21,027 bases of DNA from a bacterium (lineage in GTDB: Bacteria; UBP6; JAFGXH01), in assembly GCA_027064085.1 (NCBI GenBank), contig JAMOQH010000018.1, positions 1 to 21,027 of the forward strand, read 5' to 3'. Both the position numbers and the translations under genes were made by a program. The notes beneath the pieces were generated by a model. The model was not told where the DNA came from. It ran no database searches and was given only the letters and a program-made list of their open reading frames with translations. This document shows positions 6,350 to 14,691 of the stretch, piece after piece; the stretch's first letter is position 1, and each line of letters opens with the position of its first letter.

Positions 6350-8017
6350 ATGAAAAATAAAGAAAGTGGAAAAAAAATAATAAATATATCATATTTTATA
6401 CTGTTTACTGTTTTTATAATGATACTACAAGGCCTTTTATATAGTAAAACGATTAAAATGAATTCATTAAATGAAAAATTATATTTAATAAAAACTGAAT
6501 CAAATAAGCTATTTCAGAAAATGGAAGTAGAAGGTTTTATAAAAAAGAAAACCCTGCAAACTAAGCTTTTTGAAAATATAATAGAATTTAAAGAAGCACA
6601 AGATAAAAGATATCCTTTTATTTATAATAGAAATTTAAAAAATTCTTTAACAAAACAAAAACAACTTAAAGAAGACAGTTTACTAGACAAAGCAATTTAT
6701 GATAGTTGTGATAATCATCATAGTATAAGTAAATTTAAAGGAAGATACATCATTGCATATAGTAACAATAAATCAAATAAGTGCTATTCTTTTATTTCTA
6801 CCAAAATCAATCAAACTCTTGACTCTGGTCTTGGAGCAATATGGTATTTATTAATTGGAGTTATTTTAATAATACTTGTATCATTTATCTTCATTCCTAA
6901 AAATAATAAAAACAGGGTAATTCTTTCAGTAATAACAATTTTGTACAATACATTTTTTTATGTATATTCGTTAATTATTTTAAGGAATGCCCAAAATAAA
7001 GATATAGAAAATATTATTTCTATTACAAAATCAAATTTAACACAAACTTTTATAATAATAATAATAATTACACTATTATTTATAGGCTTTTATGTCACAA
7101 AATTAAATGAGAAACTCACCAATACTCTAATTAAATATAAAACTCCATACCTATACATACTTCCAGGCGGATTAGGAATAGCCCTACTCTCTTTTGCTCC
7201 ATTATTTTCAGGAATTATACTATCATTTTTTAAAGTTAAATATGGAAATTACAGTTTTACTTGGTTTAGTAACTACTATGATATATTAATTGGAGGCTTA
7301 AGTGATATTGCAAATCCTGAGGGTTTTTATTATACATTCTTTATAACAGTAATATGGACAGCAGTAAATATATTCTTTCACTTGTTAATCGGTATGTCAA
7401 TTGCATTAGTTCTAAATAAAAAAGGTTTAAAGTTCAAAAAAGTATATTCTATTATTTTTATTATTCCATGGGCAATCCCTAATTACATTACAGCTCTTAT
7501 TTGGAAATCAATGTTTCATAAACAATTTGGAAGTATAAATAATTTCTTAGTTTTCTTAGGTTTTGAAAGAATTTCATGGTTTACTAATACATTTACATCA
7601 TTTTTAGCTAATTTATTTACTAATATATGGTTAGGTTTTCCTTTTATGATGGTAATGACTCTAGGAGCTTTGCAATCCATACCCGCTCATTTATACGATG
7701 CAGCAGTAATGGATGGAGCAACTAAATGGCAACAATTTAAGTATATTACTCTTCCAATGTTAAAACCTGCTTTATTACCCTCTATAATACTTGGCATAAT
7801 ATGGACATTTAACATGTTTAATGTTATTTATTTAGTAAGTGGAGGAGAGCCAAATAGCAGTACTGATATTTTAATTACCGAGGCATACAGATGGGCATTT
7901 GAAAGAAATGGTAGATATGGATATAGTGCAGCTTATGCAACTATAATATTTATTGTTTTATTCTTATATAATCATATTACCGGAAAGATTAGTAGTAAAG
8001 GGGAAGCAAATGACTAA
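6350..8017 (+). CDS. malF: Importer permease MalF-type, with large extracytoplasmic insert
   Basis: An inner-membrane permease of 555 residues. An extra N-terminal part comes first: a helix at 12-31, then a hydrophilic region at 32-161 containing two Cys (120 and 145) that could form a disulphide outside the cytoplasm, followed by helices near 162-183, 190-211 and 233-249. The standard permease core follows from about 265 (YLYILPGGLGIAL), with the EAA loop at 449-470 (DAAVMDGATKW, then LP) that contacts the ATPase. The length is near E. coli MalF (514), which also has extra helices and a periplasmic loop, but the insert lies at a different place and shows no obvious resemblance. The start directly follows the malE stop; the end overlaps malG by 8 nt. 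Confidence 0.85.
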   Translation: MKNKESGKKIINISYFILFTVFIMILQGLLYSKTIKMNSLNEKLYLIKTESNKLFQKMEVEGFIKKKTLQTKLFENIIEFKEAQDKRYPFIYNRNLKNSLTKQKQLKEDSLLDKAIYDSCDNHHSISKFKGRYIIAYSNNKSNKCYSFISTKINQTLDSGLGAIWYLLIGVILIILVSFIFIPKNNKNRVILSVITILYNTFFYVYSLIILRNAQNKDIENIISITKSNLTQTFIIIIIITLLFIGFYVTKLNEKLTNTLIKYKTPYLYILPGGLGIALLSFAPLFSGIILSFFKVKYGNYSFTWFSNYYDILIGGLSDIANPEGFYYTFFITVIWTAVNIFFHLLIGMSIALVLNKKGLKFKKVYSIIFIIPWAIPNYITALIWKSMFHKQFGSINNFLVFLGFERISWFTNTFTSFLANLFTNIWLGFPFMMVMTLGALQSIPAHLYDAAVMDGATKWQQFKYITLPMLKPALLPSIILGIIWTFNMFNVIYLVSGGEPNSSTDILITEAYRWAFERNGRYGYSAAYATIIFIVLFLYNHITGKISSKGEAND

Positions 8018-8864
8018 AAAACATTATAGAAGATATATCCCTTTTAAAACAATTTTAACTCACTTAACTTTAATTTTTTTATCTGTAATTACACTTTATC
8101 CTGTTTTATGGGTATTTAAAATGGCATTTTCTCCTACACAAGGATTTTCAACATCTCTAAAAGGAGATTATACCTTAAATAATTTTATAACATTATTTAC
8201 AATAACAGATAGCGAAAGTAACTTATTGATGATTAGACAATTTTGGAATTCAATATTTGTATCAGTAATATCTGCATTTATTGGCTTAGTTTTAGCAACA
8301 AGTGCAGCTTACGCATTTTCAAGATTTGAATTTAAAGGGAAAAAATCAGGAATGAGTGCAATGCTAATTACTCAAATGTTTCCAGGAGTTTTGGTTATTA
8401 TTCCTTTATACTTGATACTTGATAACATTGGTTTACTCAACTCTCTTTGGGGCTTGATTTTAGTCTATTCAACAACAACAGTTCCGTTTTCTATTTTTAT
8501 GCTTAAAGGATACTTTGATACTATACCTAAAGAAATAGAGGAAGCTGCAGTAATGGATGGAGCAAGTCAATTTACTATTTTTATAAAAATAATATTACCA
8601 CTTTCAAGGCCCGCACTTGCAATTACAGGATTATTTTCATTTATGACAGCATGGAATGAATTTATTTTAGCTGCAACATTTATGGGGCAGGAAAAATACT
8701 ATACAGTTCCCGTTATGTTACAATCATTTGTGGGTGCATTTAACACTCAGTGGGGGCTTTTTGCGGCAGGTTCAATTATTGTATCATTACCTGTTGTAAT
8801 ATTATTTTTATATGTACAAAAACATCTAGTAGGAGGTCTAACTGCAGGTGGAATAAAGGGGTAA
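8010..8864 (+). CDS. malG: Importer permease MalG-type
   Basis: The second permease, 284 residues, has helices near 12-37, 80-106, 117-138, 143-165, 200-220 and 255-272. The EAA loop EEAAVMDGA (177-185), followed by ILPLSRPAL, docks to the ATPase. The start at 8010 is chosen because AAAGGGGAAG (7997-8006) is a ribosome site at the right distance; the frame is open further upstream, but that stretch lies within malF and lacks such a site. The 8-nt overlap with malF implies coupled synthesis of the heterodimer. Length and motifs are normal for MalG. Confidence 0.88.
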   Translation: MTKKHYRRYIPFKTILTHLTLIFLSVITLYPVLWVFKMAFSPTQGFSTSLKGDYTLNNFITLFTITDSESNLLMIRQFWNSIFVSVISAFIGLVLATSAAYAFSRFEFKGKKSGMSAMLITQMFPGVLVIIPLYLILDNIGLLNSLWGLILVYSTTTVPFSIFMLKGYFDTIPKEIEEAAVMDGASQFTIFIKIILPLSRPALAITGLFSFMTAWNEFILAATFMGQEKYYTVPVMLQSFVGAFNTQWGLFAAGSIIVSLPVVILFLYVQKHLVGGLTAGGIKG

Positions 8865-8866
8865 AC

Positions 8867-9202
8867 ATGAATGAAAACTTATACAAATTTTATACAAATA
8901 AATTAATCAAAAAATCTAGAAACAATCCATTATATCAGTATTCTGTATTAATATTTTTTAATCAAGGAATACTGTGGGATATAGAAAAATATAAAAAATC
9001 TGAATTATTTTCTTATATTAATGATAAACCTATTAATAGAACAGAAAAAAGAGTTTATGTCGGAATAGGTGGAAGAAAAAAAATGATAATAGAACATGTA
9101 AAACCCTACTTAAGGAGAGTGGACTACTTTTCTACTTTAGCCCCATTATTAAGTTTTTTCCCAGAATTAACACCACCAATAGTTCAAGAAGAAGAATTCT
9201 AG
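8867..9202 (+). CDS. Small protein of unknown function in the importer operon
   Basis: I do not recognise this family. The 111-residue product is rich in Lys, Tyr and Phe, has no signal peptide or membrane helix, and begins MNENLYKFYTNKLIKKSRNN. A basic middle (VGIGGRKKMIIEHVKPYLRR) is followed by a hydrophobic, Pro-rich tail ending in acidic residues. The start is set by AAGGGG (8856-8861), only 2 nt after the malG stop; the upstream extension of the frame overlaps malG and reads as Cys-rich shadow. Its place between malG and elbB, in one transcript, suggests a link to sugar use or to ElbB, but nothing in the protein shows which. Confidence 0.7.
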   Translation: MNENLYKFYTNKLIKKSRNNPLYQYSVLIFFNQGILWDIEKYKKSELFSYINDKPINRTEKRVYVGIGGRKKMIIEHVKPYLRRVDYFSTLAPLLSFFPELTPPIVQEEEF

Positions 9203-9217
9203 TTTATAGGAGGAAAT

Positions 9218-9880
9218 ATGAAAACAGTAGGAGTAATTTTAGCTGGTAGTGGAGTTTATGATGGTGCAGAAATTCATGAAGCCGTTTTAACCATGCTTGC
9301 ACTTGATAAAAGAAATGTAAATATGGTTATTATGGCTCCTAATGTAAATCAACATCATGTTGTAAATCATCTTACAGGCCAAGAAATGAATGAAACTAGA
9401 AATGTACTAACTGAAGCAGCAAGAATAGCAAGAGGGAATATTAAAGACATTAAGGATGTTGATACCAACACTCTTGATGCAGTTATTTTACCAGGGGGAT
9501 TTGGAGTTGCTAAAAACTTATGTGACTTTGCTTTTAAAGGAGAGGAATGTACCGTTGAACCTTCTGTACTTGAATTTTTAACTGAAATAGTTAAAGCTAA
9601 AAAACCACTTGGAGCTGTTTGTATTGCACCTGTTTTAGTTGCTAAAATTTATGAAAAATTAGGTAAAAAAGCAGAACTTACAATAGGGACAGATGCTGAA
9701 ACCGCAAATAAAGTTGAAAATATGGGCAATACTCACATTTCTTGTTTAGTTAAAGAATTTCATATCGATAAAAAAAACAACATCGTATCAACACCTGCGT
9801 ATATGCTTGGTCAAAGAATCAGTGAAGTAGCTGAAGGTATAGATAAAACTGTAGAAGCATTACTAAGTTTAATTAAATAG
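9218..9880 (+). CDS. elbB: ElbB, glyoxalase of the DJ-1/PfpI superfamily
   Basis: The 220-residue cytoplasmic protein matches E. coli ElbB over its whole length: GVILAGSGVYDGAEIHEAVL near the start, NHLTGQEMNETRNVL, the ILPGGFGVAKNL stretch, the nucleophile-elbow Cys in LGAVCIAP (about residue 135), LTIGTDAETA and STPAYMLGQ. ElbB has glyoxalase activity on glyoxal-type aldehydes and has been linked to isoprenoid synthesis in E. coli; its true substrate is unsettled. A strong ribosome site, AGGAGG, precedes the ATG. It lies 15 nt after the small unknown gene and is probably the last gene of the importer operon. Detoxifying reactive carbonyls formed from sugars would fit the setting, by inference. 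Confidence 0.92.
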   Translation: MKTVGVILAGSGVYDGAEIHEAVLTMLALDKRNVNMVIMAPNVNQHHVVNHLTGQEMNETRNVLTEAARIARGNIKDIKDVDTNTLDAVILPGGFGVAKNLCDFAFKGEECTVEPSVLEFLTEIVKAKKPLGAVCIAPVLVAKIYEKLGKKAELTIGTDAETANKVENMGNTHISCLVKEFHIDKKNNIVSTPAYMLGQRISEVAEGIDKTVEALLSLIK

Positions 9881-9933
9881 TAATACAAACAAAGTGTTCA
9901 TTACAACTTTGATTTAACAAAAAAAACCATTTC

Positions 9934-9962
9934 TTGAAAATACTAAGATTTTGTTATATAAT
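9934..9962 (+). promoter_or_regulatory. Consensus sigma70-type promoter of the lipoprotein gene
   Basis: TTGAAA (9934-9939) and a perfect TATAAT (9957-9962) are separated by 17 bp. The transcript would start near 9969. The ribosome site TAGGAGAGAGG (9977-9987) lies just before the ATG at 9991. This promoter also shows that a longer reading frame opening at TTG 9934 is not the true start. Confidence 0.8.
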
Positions 9963-9990
9963 GCTCTGTCTATTTTTAGGAGAGAGGTTT

Positions 9991-12882
9991 ATGAAGTCAA
10001 GTTTTTCAAAGTTTTTATTACTATTTATATCTATTATTTTAGTAACATCTTGCTCAAAAGGTAAAGAAGATGCTAAAAAGAATAACGAAATTAAAAAAAG
10101 TGATAAAAAAGAAGTTGCAGTAAGTAAAAAAGAAAAAATTAAAGATGTTTCTATTAGCTCTTTAAATGGTAAACTAGATAAAGATACAGCTATTTTAGCC
10201 AATCCTAAAGGAATCTACTATGAACAATTAAAAGAAAAATGGAAAGTAAAAGATTTTAATTTCTCTGTATACGAAATGGCTTATAATGAAAAAAAAGGTA
10301 TTTTGATTGGAATGAATAAAAATCAAACTTTAGTTAAAGCTGTTAATATTAACACAGGTAAAGTTCTTTGGAAAAGAAAATTAGATTTAAAAAAACCAGA
10401 GAAACTTGAAGAAAGAAAATCAGAAACTGATGAAACCGAATATGTATCATTACAAGAAGGAGAAGCATCAAGAGATAATAGTGCTCCTTCCTTTACATTT
10501 GATGGAGATAAAACAGTTATAATTGCAATCAATAAAAGAAATAAAGCTAAAAAATGGCTGTATGATTTGCATTATTATGGTGTTGACATAAGAAATGGTA
10601 AAATAAAATGGAAAAAAGTATTAACCAAAGGTAATAAAAAAATGCCTTATCCTTCAACATGGATGCAATATGGTTGGGCACTATGGACTCAAAAATCTGC
10701 GGTTTACTTAGGTGAACCAGAAAAGGGTCCTTTATATATTTTAGATCCAAGAAATGGAGAATGGTATGATATTCAATATCCATTAGATGATTCTATTAAA
10801 TATAGTTTTGCAGGAACTGACAAATATAGTACTTATTTTTTTAAATATGGAACAGGAAGTGAATTTACAATTAAAGCAGTTGATAAACTTGATGGAAGTG
10901 ATGATACAAAATATGCTTGGGAACAAAAATTTGATTGTAGACTAAGAAAAGCATTCTTTTTAGGTAAAGAAATTAATAACCATACTTTCCTTTGTTCTAA
11001 AAAACCAGAAAAAAAAGGTACATATAAAAATATTGACTCTCTAATAAAATTTGACCCATTAACAGGTAAAAAAGTTTGGGAAGCGATTATAGAAGAAAGA
11101 ACTCCTAATTCACACATTACAAGAGATATGATTTATAGATTTGAATCTAAAGATAAAAAATCTATTTATGTAAGGTCATTATTTTATCTTGCAAAAATTG
11201 ATGCTAAAAATGGTAAAGTTTTGTGGAAATTTAAGTTAAATCCATCAAAAGTAAATGGTATTTTCGTTGATAACCAATTTTTTAATCATCAATGGGTTTT
11301 AGGTGGTGATGAAGCTTACGATGATTATTTTATGCTTGATGCAAAAGATGGTCATAAGGTATGGACTGCATCAATGCAAAAAACTGAAAAAAATAAAAAC
11401 CCAGGAATGCCAGCAAATGCAAGTGTTGAAGGAAATTGGATTTTATCTTATGGTGATAATGTCATTAAAATTTTAAATAAAAAAGATGGTAAAATTATCT
11501 GGCAACATAGAACTAAAGATAAAATCGAATCCCTCTATTTAACTAATGGTATCTTCTATCTTGAAACACAAGGCGTCAGAAGAGGCTATAAAATTCCTTC
11601 TTTTAAATTATGGTCTTACTCCAGAACTAAAAGTGAAACTTTATTAAATAATGGTTGGATGAAAGGTTTAGGAAGTCAGTTATTACTTCATAATGAAGAT
11701 GATTTTATTCTTTACAGATTAAATCCATTAAAAAAATCTATGAAAAGAACTCTTCCTTCTGATAGATTAATTAAAGCTAAAGTCTTAACTAAAATGGCTA
11801 GATTTAGTTCTTTAAGATTTTCAAAAGATGGTAAGAATATTTATTTCTCTACTAATGATAAAGATAAAAGAAGAACATCAAAACTAGATGTAGCTTCTAA
11901 GAAAATTGAAAAGCTAGATGATTACGAAGAATATGGATACTCAATTATAATAAAATCAAAAATAAAAGAATTAATAGTCAAAAATGGTAAAAAGAAAAGA
12001 AAAAAAGTTAAACAATTTTATTTAAAATCAAAAGATGGCAAAGAAATTTTAATTTCTGATAATACTTTAGAATATCATAAATTTAGTAATGATAATAAAA
12101 AAATCTTTTTAGTAACTGCTGACAATCAATATTATGATGATGAAGTTGACTACAAAGACTTAATTTTTAAAGTTTATGATATAGAAAAAAATGAATTTCA
12201 TACTTTCTTTATATTAAGAAATACTGTTGCAATAATTAGAAAAAAAATCAAAGAATCAATAGTAAGATATGGTGACTTTATAGGTAAAGATATGGTAACT
12301 TTTACCATTGAGAATATGCACGCACATAAAGGTCTTTATACTATGAAATATGATGTTAAGAAGCCACTTGAAATTAAAGTTGAAATATCTGTGGATGAAG
12401 ATGAAATTGTAAATTATAATTTTCCTAAAAAATTAAATCTTAAGCCATCAACAGGGCTTGAATTTCAGGAAACCGATTTTAATCATTCATTTTATGATTC
12501 TCTTGCTACAAGTGTTGATGAATATCTAGCACTTGGAGAAAATTTTGGGCTTAAATACGGAAATACAAAGAAAAAAGGTTTAACTTTGTTTGATAATCTA
12601 ATAACAACTTATGATTGGGCTCCAAAAGGTAAATTTCTAGCATTAAATTCAGGTGGTAATATTTATATATTAAATGCTTCAAATGGTAAATTAACTCAAG
12701 TTACATGGTTTTTACCTAAAAGAGAGCCTAAAAACTTTGATGATACTAAAACAGGTAATAAGTTTAGAATTTTATCCCTCGCTTTTTCTCCAGATGAAAG
12801 TAAACTTGCTGCTGTAATTAAAATGCCTGATGAAGCATTAAGAAGAATAGTTCTTATTGATATTAAAAAATTCATGAAATAA
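9991..12882 (+). CDS. Large lipoprotein with PQQ-type beta-propeller repeats
   Basis: The 963-residue envelope protein has a lipoprotein signal peptide MKSSFSKFLLLFISIILVTS followed by Cys21 and Ser at +2; in the E. coli Lol scheme this directs it to the outer membrane. A Lys/Glu-rich linker (about 22-55) leads to a PQQ-like propeller with repeats of the type NGKVLWKRKLDL, NGKIKWKKVL, GKKVWEAI, NGKVLWKFKL, DGHKVWTA and DGKIIWQHR, up to about residue 530. The C-terminal 350 residues look like a second propeller of WD40/TolB type (FSKDGKNIYFS, FSPDESKLAAV). No catalytic or PQQ-binding residues are evident, so a scaffold or binding role is more likely than an enzyme. It differs from BamB by its size and second domain. 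It is a single-gene transcription unit with its own promoter. Confidence 0.75.
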   Translation: MKSSFSKFLLLFISIILVTSCSKGKEDAKKNNEIKKSDKKEVAVSKKEKIKDVSISSLNGKLDKDTAILANPKGIYYEQLKEKWKVKDFNFSVYEMAYNEKKGILIGMNKNQTLVKAVNINTGKVLWKRKLDLKKPEKLEERKSETDETEYVSLQEGEASRDNSAPSFTFDGDKTVIIAINKRNKAKKWLYDLHYYGVDIRNGKIKWKKVLTKGNKKMPYPSTWMQYGWALWTQKSAVYLGEPEKGPLYILDPRNGEWYDIQYPLDDSIKYSFAGTDKYSTYFFKYGTGSEFTIKAVDKLDGSDDTKYAWEQKFDCRLRKAFFLGKEINNHTFLCSKKPEKKGTYKNIDSLIKFDPLTGKKVWEAIIEERTPNSHITRDMIYRFESKDKKSIYVRSLFYLAKIDAKNGKVLWKFKLNPSKVNGIFVDNQFFNHQWVLGGDEAYDDYFMLDAKDGHKVWTASMQKTEKNKNPGMPANASVEGNWILSYGDNVIKILNKKDGKIIWQHRTKDKIESLYLTNGIFYLETQGVRRGYKIPSFKLWSYSRTKSETLLNNGWMKGLGSQLLLHNEDDFILYRLNPLKKSMKRTLPSDRLIKAKVLTKMARFSSLRFSKDGKNIYFSTNDKDKRRTSKLDVASKKIEKLDDYEEYGYSIIIKSKIKELIVKNGKKKRKKVKQFYLKSKDGKEILISDNTLEYHKFSNDNKKIFLVTADNQYYDDEVDYKDLIFKVYDIEKNEFHTFFILRNTVAIIRKKIKESIVRYGDFIGKDMVTFTIENMHAHKGLYTMKYDVKKPLEIKVEISVDEDEIVNYNFPKKLNLKPSTGLEFQETDFNHSFYDSLATSVDEYLALGENFGLKYGNTKKKGLTLFDNLITTYDWAPKGKFLALNSGGNIYILNASNGKLTQVTWFLPKREPKNFDDTKTGNKFRILSLAFSPDESKLAAVIKMPDEALRRIVLIDIKKFMK

Positions 12883-12909
12883 ATTACAATAACAAATACA
12901 ATAATAATT

Positions 12910-12938
12910 TTGCTTTTTTACTTTCTTTTTGATATCCT
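12910..12938 (+). promoter_or_regulatory. Weak candidate promoter of murI
   Basis: TTGCTT (12910-12915) and TATCCT (12933-12938) are 17 bp apart; each matches the consensus at four positions. They lie 23 nt before the murI ATG with GTGGGAG as ribosome site. The 79-nt gap after the lipoprotein gene shows no clear terminator, so read-through is also possible. Confidence 0.3.
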
Positions 12939-12961
12939 ACTTGATATTTTATTGTGGGAGT

Positions 12962-13750
12962 ATGAATAAATTACCAAATGAATCAGCTATAGGTGTATTG
13001 GATTCTGGAGTAGGAGGACTTTCAACTCTTGCAGTATTAAAAAAAGTATTACCACATGAAAATTTTATTTTCTATGCAGACCATAAAAATGCTCCTTATG
13101 GAGATAAAACTAAAGAGCAAGTTGAAAAGTTTGTTTATGATATTGTTAAATTCTTTATTTCAAAAAATGTAAAAGCTATTATAATAGCTTGTAATACTGC
13201 CGTTAGTGCAACAATTAAGAAATTAAGAAAAGAGTTTAATATCCCCATTTTAGGATTAGAACCTGCAATTAAAGTTGCTTATGATAATTGTAAAGAAAGA
13301 GATATAGTTATTATGGCTACGAAATTGACTATAGATGGAGATAAATTAAAAAATCTTTTAAAAAAACTAAATATAGAAAACCGTGTAAAAAAACTTTCTG
13401 CATCAGGATTGGTAGAACTCATTGAAGCTGAAAATTATTCGGAAGTAAAAATCATAGAGTATTTGAAAGAATTGTTTAGAAAAGTTGAAATTAAGAAGTA
13501 TTCATATCTTGTTTTAGGTTGTACTCACTATATTTTTATAAAAAACGAATTAAAAAAAGTTCTTGGTACTAAAATAAAACTTATCGATGGAAATTTAGGT
13601 ATTGCAAACCATTTAAAAAGAACTTTAACAAAATTAAATATTCTGAATTTATCAAAAGAAGTTGGGAAAGTTGAGTTAATTTCTTCTGGAACAGCAAAAG
13701 ATATGAAAAAGCTTAATATTTTTTATGAAAAGGCTTGTTCACTCGTTTAA
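12962..13750 (+). CDS. murI: Glutamate racemase
   Basis: The enzyme interconverts L- and D-glutamate and supplies D-Glu for peptidoglycan. From ATG 12962 it has 262 residues, normal for MurI. Seen directly: IGVLDSGVGGLST with Asp14-Ser15, PYGDKT, the first catalytic Cys77 in ACNTAVSAT, and the second, Cys187, in LGCTHY with His189. The usual ATxGT segment reads MATKLTIDGDKL, a mild deviation. The start is preferred over an upstream ATG (12929) because GTGGGAG (12954-12960) fits it and the family begins near here. The 3' end overlaps the convergent DUF1667 gene by 4 nt. Confidence 0.92.
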   Translation: MNKLPNESAIGVLDSGVGGLSTLAVLKKVLPHENFIFYADHKNAPYGDKTKEQVEKFVYDIVKFFISKNVKAIIIACNTAVSATIKKLRKEFNIPILGLEPAIKVAYDNCKERDIVIMATKLTIDGDKLKNLLKKLNIENRVKKLSASGLVELIEAENYSEVKIIEYLKELFRKVEIKKYSYLVLGCTHYIFIKNELKKVLGTKIKLIDGNLGIANHLKRTLTKLNILNLSKEVGKVELISSGTAKDMKKLNIFYEKACSLV

Positions 13751-14109
13751 TATTCAAGATTTCTGGTAATTACAATATCAACATTGGTATTTTTATAATT
13801 TTCTATTATTTTTTCTCCAACTTTTAACGGAGTTGTTAAATTGAGTTTATATAATTCTTCTATTAAACCATTAATAAATTTCTTAGATATAGCTTCTGTA
13901 GTCTTAACTGGAACTCTATGAACAAGTTTTGAGTCAACTTTACATGTTACAGTAACCATTCTTTTGGGGTCTGTATATTCGTTAATAGCATAATCAACCC
14001 CCCTTTTACATTTATTGCCTTCAATATTTGTAACTTTACCATTTTTAATTTCAACATCCAAATGGCAACCAATTGGACAAGCAATGCAAATATACTTTTT
14101 TTTATCCAT
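13747..14109 (-). CDS. DUF1667 iron-sulphur-type protein, third member of a GlpA-linked trio
   Basis: A 120-residue protein with Cys8, Cys11, Cys15 and Cys34 (CIACPIGC, then CKRG), a likely iron-sulphur site. DUF1667 genes commonly accompany a GlpA-like flavoprotein and a second FAD/NAD oxidoreductase, as in Thermotogae and Clostridia; both are present upstream here. It probably passes electrons in an anaerobic glycerol-3-phosphate-type dehydrogenase. The start is set by AAGGGG before ATG at 14109; a longer frame reaching into yoeB lacks support. It is separated from its partners by the yefM-yoeB pair and may be co-transcribed with it. It overlaps murI tail to tail by 4 nt. Confidence 0.85.
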   Translation of the reverse strand: MDKKKYICIACPIGCHLDVEIKNGKVTNIEGNKCKRGVDYAINEYTDPKRMVTVTCKVDSKLVHRVPVKTTEAISKKFINGLIEELYKLNLTTPLKVGEKIIENYKNTNVDIVITRNLEY

Positions 14110-14119
14110 TATAACCCCT

Positions 14120-14377
14120 TTATTTATAGTGACCCTTACAACTATAAATGAAAATATTTTTATCATCAATACTGTAAATTAATCTATGCTCAGGAGTTAT
14201 TCTTCTGCTCCATAAACCCATTAATTCATGTTTTAGTGCTTCAGGCTTTCCTAATCCAGAATTTCCATTCCTATCTATATCTTTTAGTAATTCATTTATT
14301 TTTTTTAAAGTCTTCTTGTCTTGTACTTGCCAATACAAATAGTGTTTCCACGAAATATCTGAAAAGACTTTATTCAT
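14120..14377 (-). CDS. yoeB: YoeB-family mRNA interferase toxin
   Basis: The 85-residue RelE-fold toxin cuts mRNA at the ribosome. It matches YoeB along its length (WKHYLYWQVQDKKTLKKIN, GLGKPEALKHELMGLWSRRI, EHRLIY, SCKGHY). The residues known to be catalytic in E. coli YoeB are at the same numbers: Glu46, Arg65, His83, Tyr84. Length is normal and nothing is missing, so it should be active. It overlaps the antitoxin gene by 8 nt, which couples their translation. Confidence 0.95.
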   Translation of the reverse strand: MNKVFSDISWKHYLYWQVQDKKTLKKINELLKDIDRNGNSGLGKPEALKHELMGLWSRRITPEHRLIYSIDDKNIFIYSCKGHYK

Positions 14378-14627
14378 ATTCTATTAACTCCCTAATTTGT
14401 GTTTTACCTTCTTTTATTTGTTCTATTGATTCAAGTAATTCATTATAATATTTTTTATTACTTCTAACAAATAGGTTTTCCATTAGGTTATTATATTCTG
14501 CCTCAGAAATCATAACAACATTGCCACCATGCTTCCTTGTTACAACTATTGTTTCATAATCTTCATTTGCAATATCACAATAATCTTTAAAATTCTTTCT
14601 TACATTTGTATAATTTACGGCTAACAT
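14370..14627 (-). CDS. yefM: YefM/Phd-family antitoxin
   Basis: The 85-residue antitoxin begins MLAVNYTNVRKNFKDYCD, with the Phd/YefM fold that binds DNA, followed by the typical IVVTRKHGGNVVMISEAEYNNL segment. The C-terminal tail (from about 50) would wrap the YoeB toxin. It represses its own operon through the palindrome at 14637-14654. The ATG at 14627 has the ribosome site AGGAGG just upstream. Confidence 0.93.
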   Translation of the reverse strand: MLAVNYTNVRKNFKDYCDIANEDYETIVVTRKHGGNVVMISEAEYNNLMENLFVRSNKKYYNELLESIEQIKEGKTQIRELIEYE

Positions 14628-14636
14628 AGCACCTCC

Positions 14637-14654
14637 TGTACAATATATTGTACA
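14637..14654. promoter_or_regulatory. Perfect palindromic operator of yefM-yoeB
   Basis: TGTACAATATATTGTACA is an exact 18-bp palindrome with TGTACA at each end, the hexamer known in the E. coli yefM-yoeB operator. It covers the predicted transcript start and touches the -10 box, so antitoxin binding would block initiation. Confidence 0.85.
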
Positions 14655-14682
14655 GTATAACTTATTATTTCTTTTTTGTCAA
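14654..14682 (-). promoter_or_regulatory. Promoter of yefM-yoeB
   Basis: Read on the minus strand, TTGACA (14677-14682), a full consensus -35 box, and TATACT (14654-14659) are 17 bp apart, reading towards the antitoxin. This promoter could also supply transcription of the DUF1667 gene that follows yoeB. Confidence 0.75.
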
Positions 14683-14691
14683 ATATCAAAG

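Noticed and set aside
9890-9911. Possible terminator hairpin CAAAGT with ACTTTG after elbB
   Set aside because: Only 6 weak pairs with a 10-nt loop, and no T tract follows.
9934-9990. Longer N-terminus for the lipoprotein opening at TTG 9934
   Set aside because: The stretch holds the -35 and -10 boxes and the ribosome site; the lipoprotein signal peptide begins at 9991.
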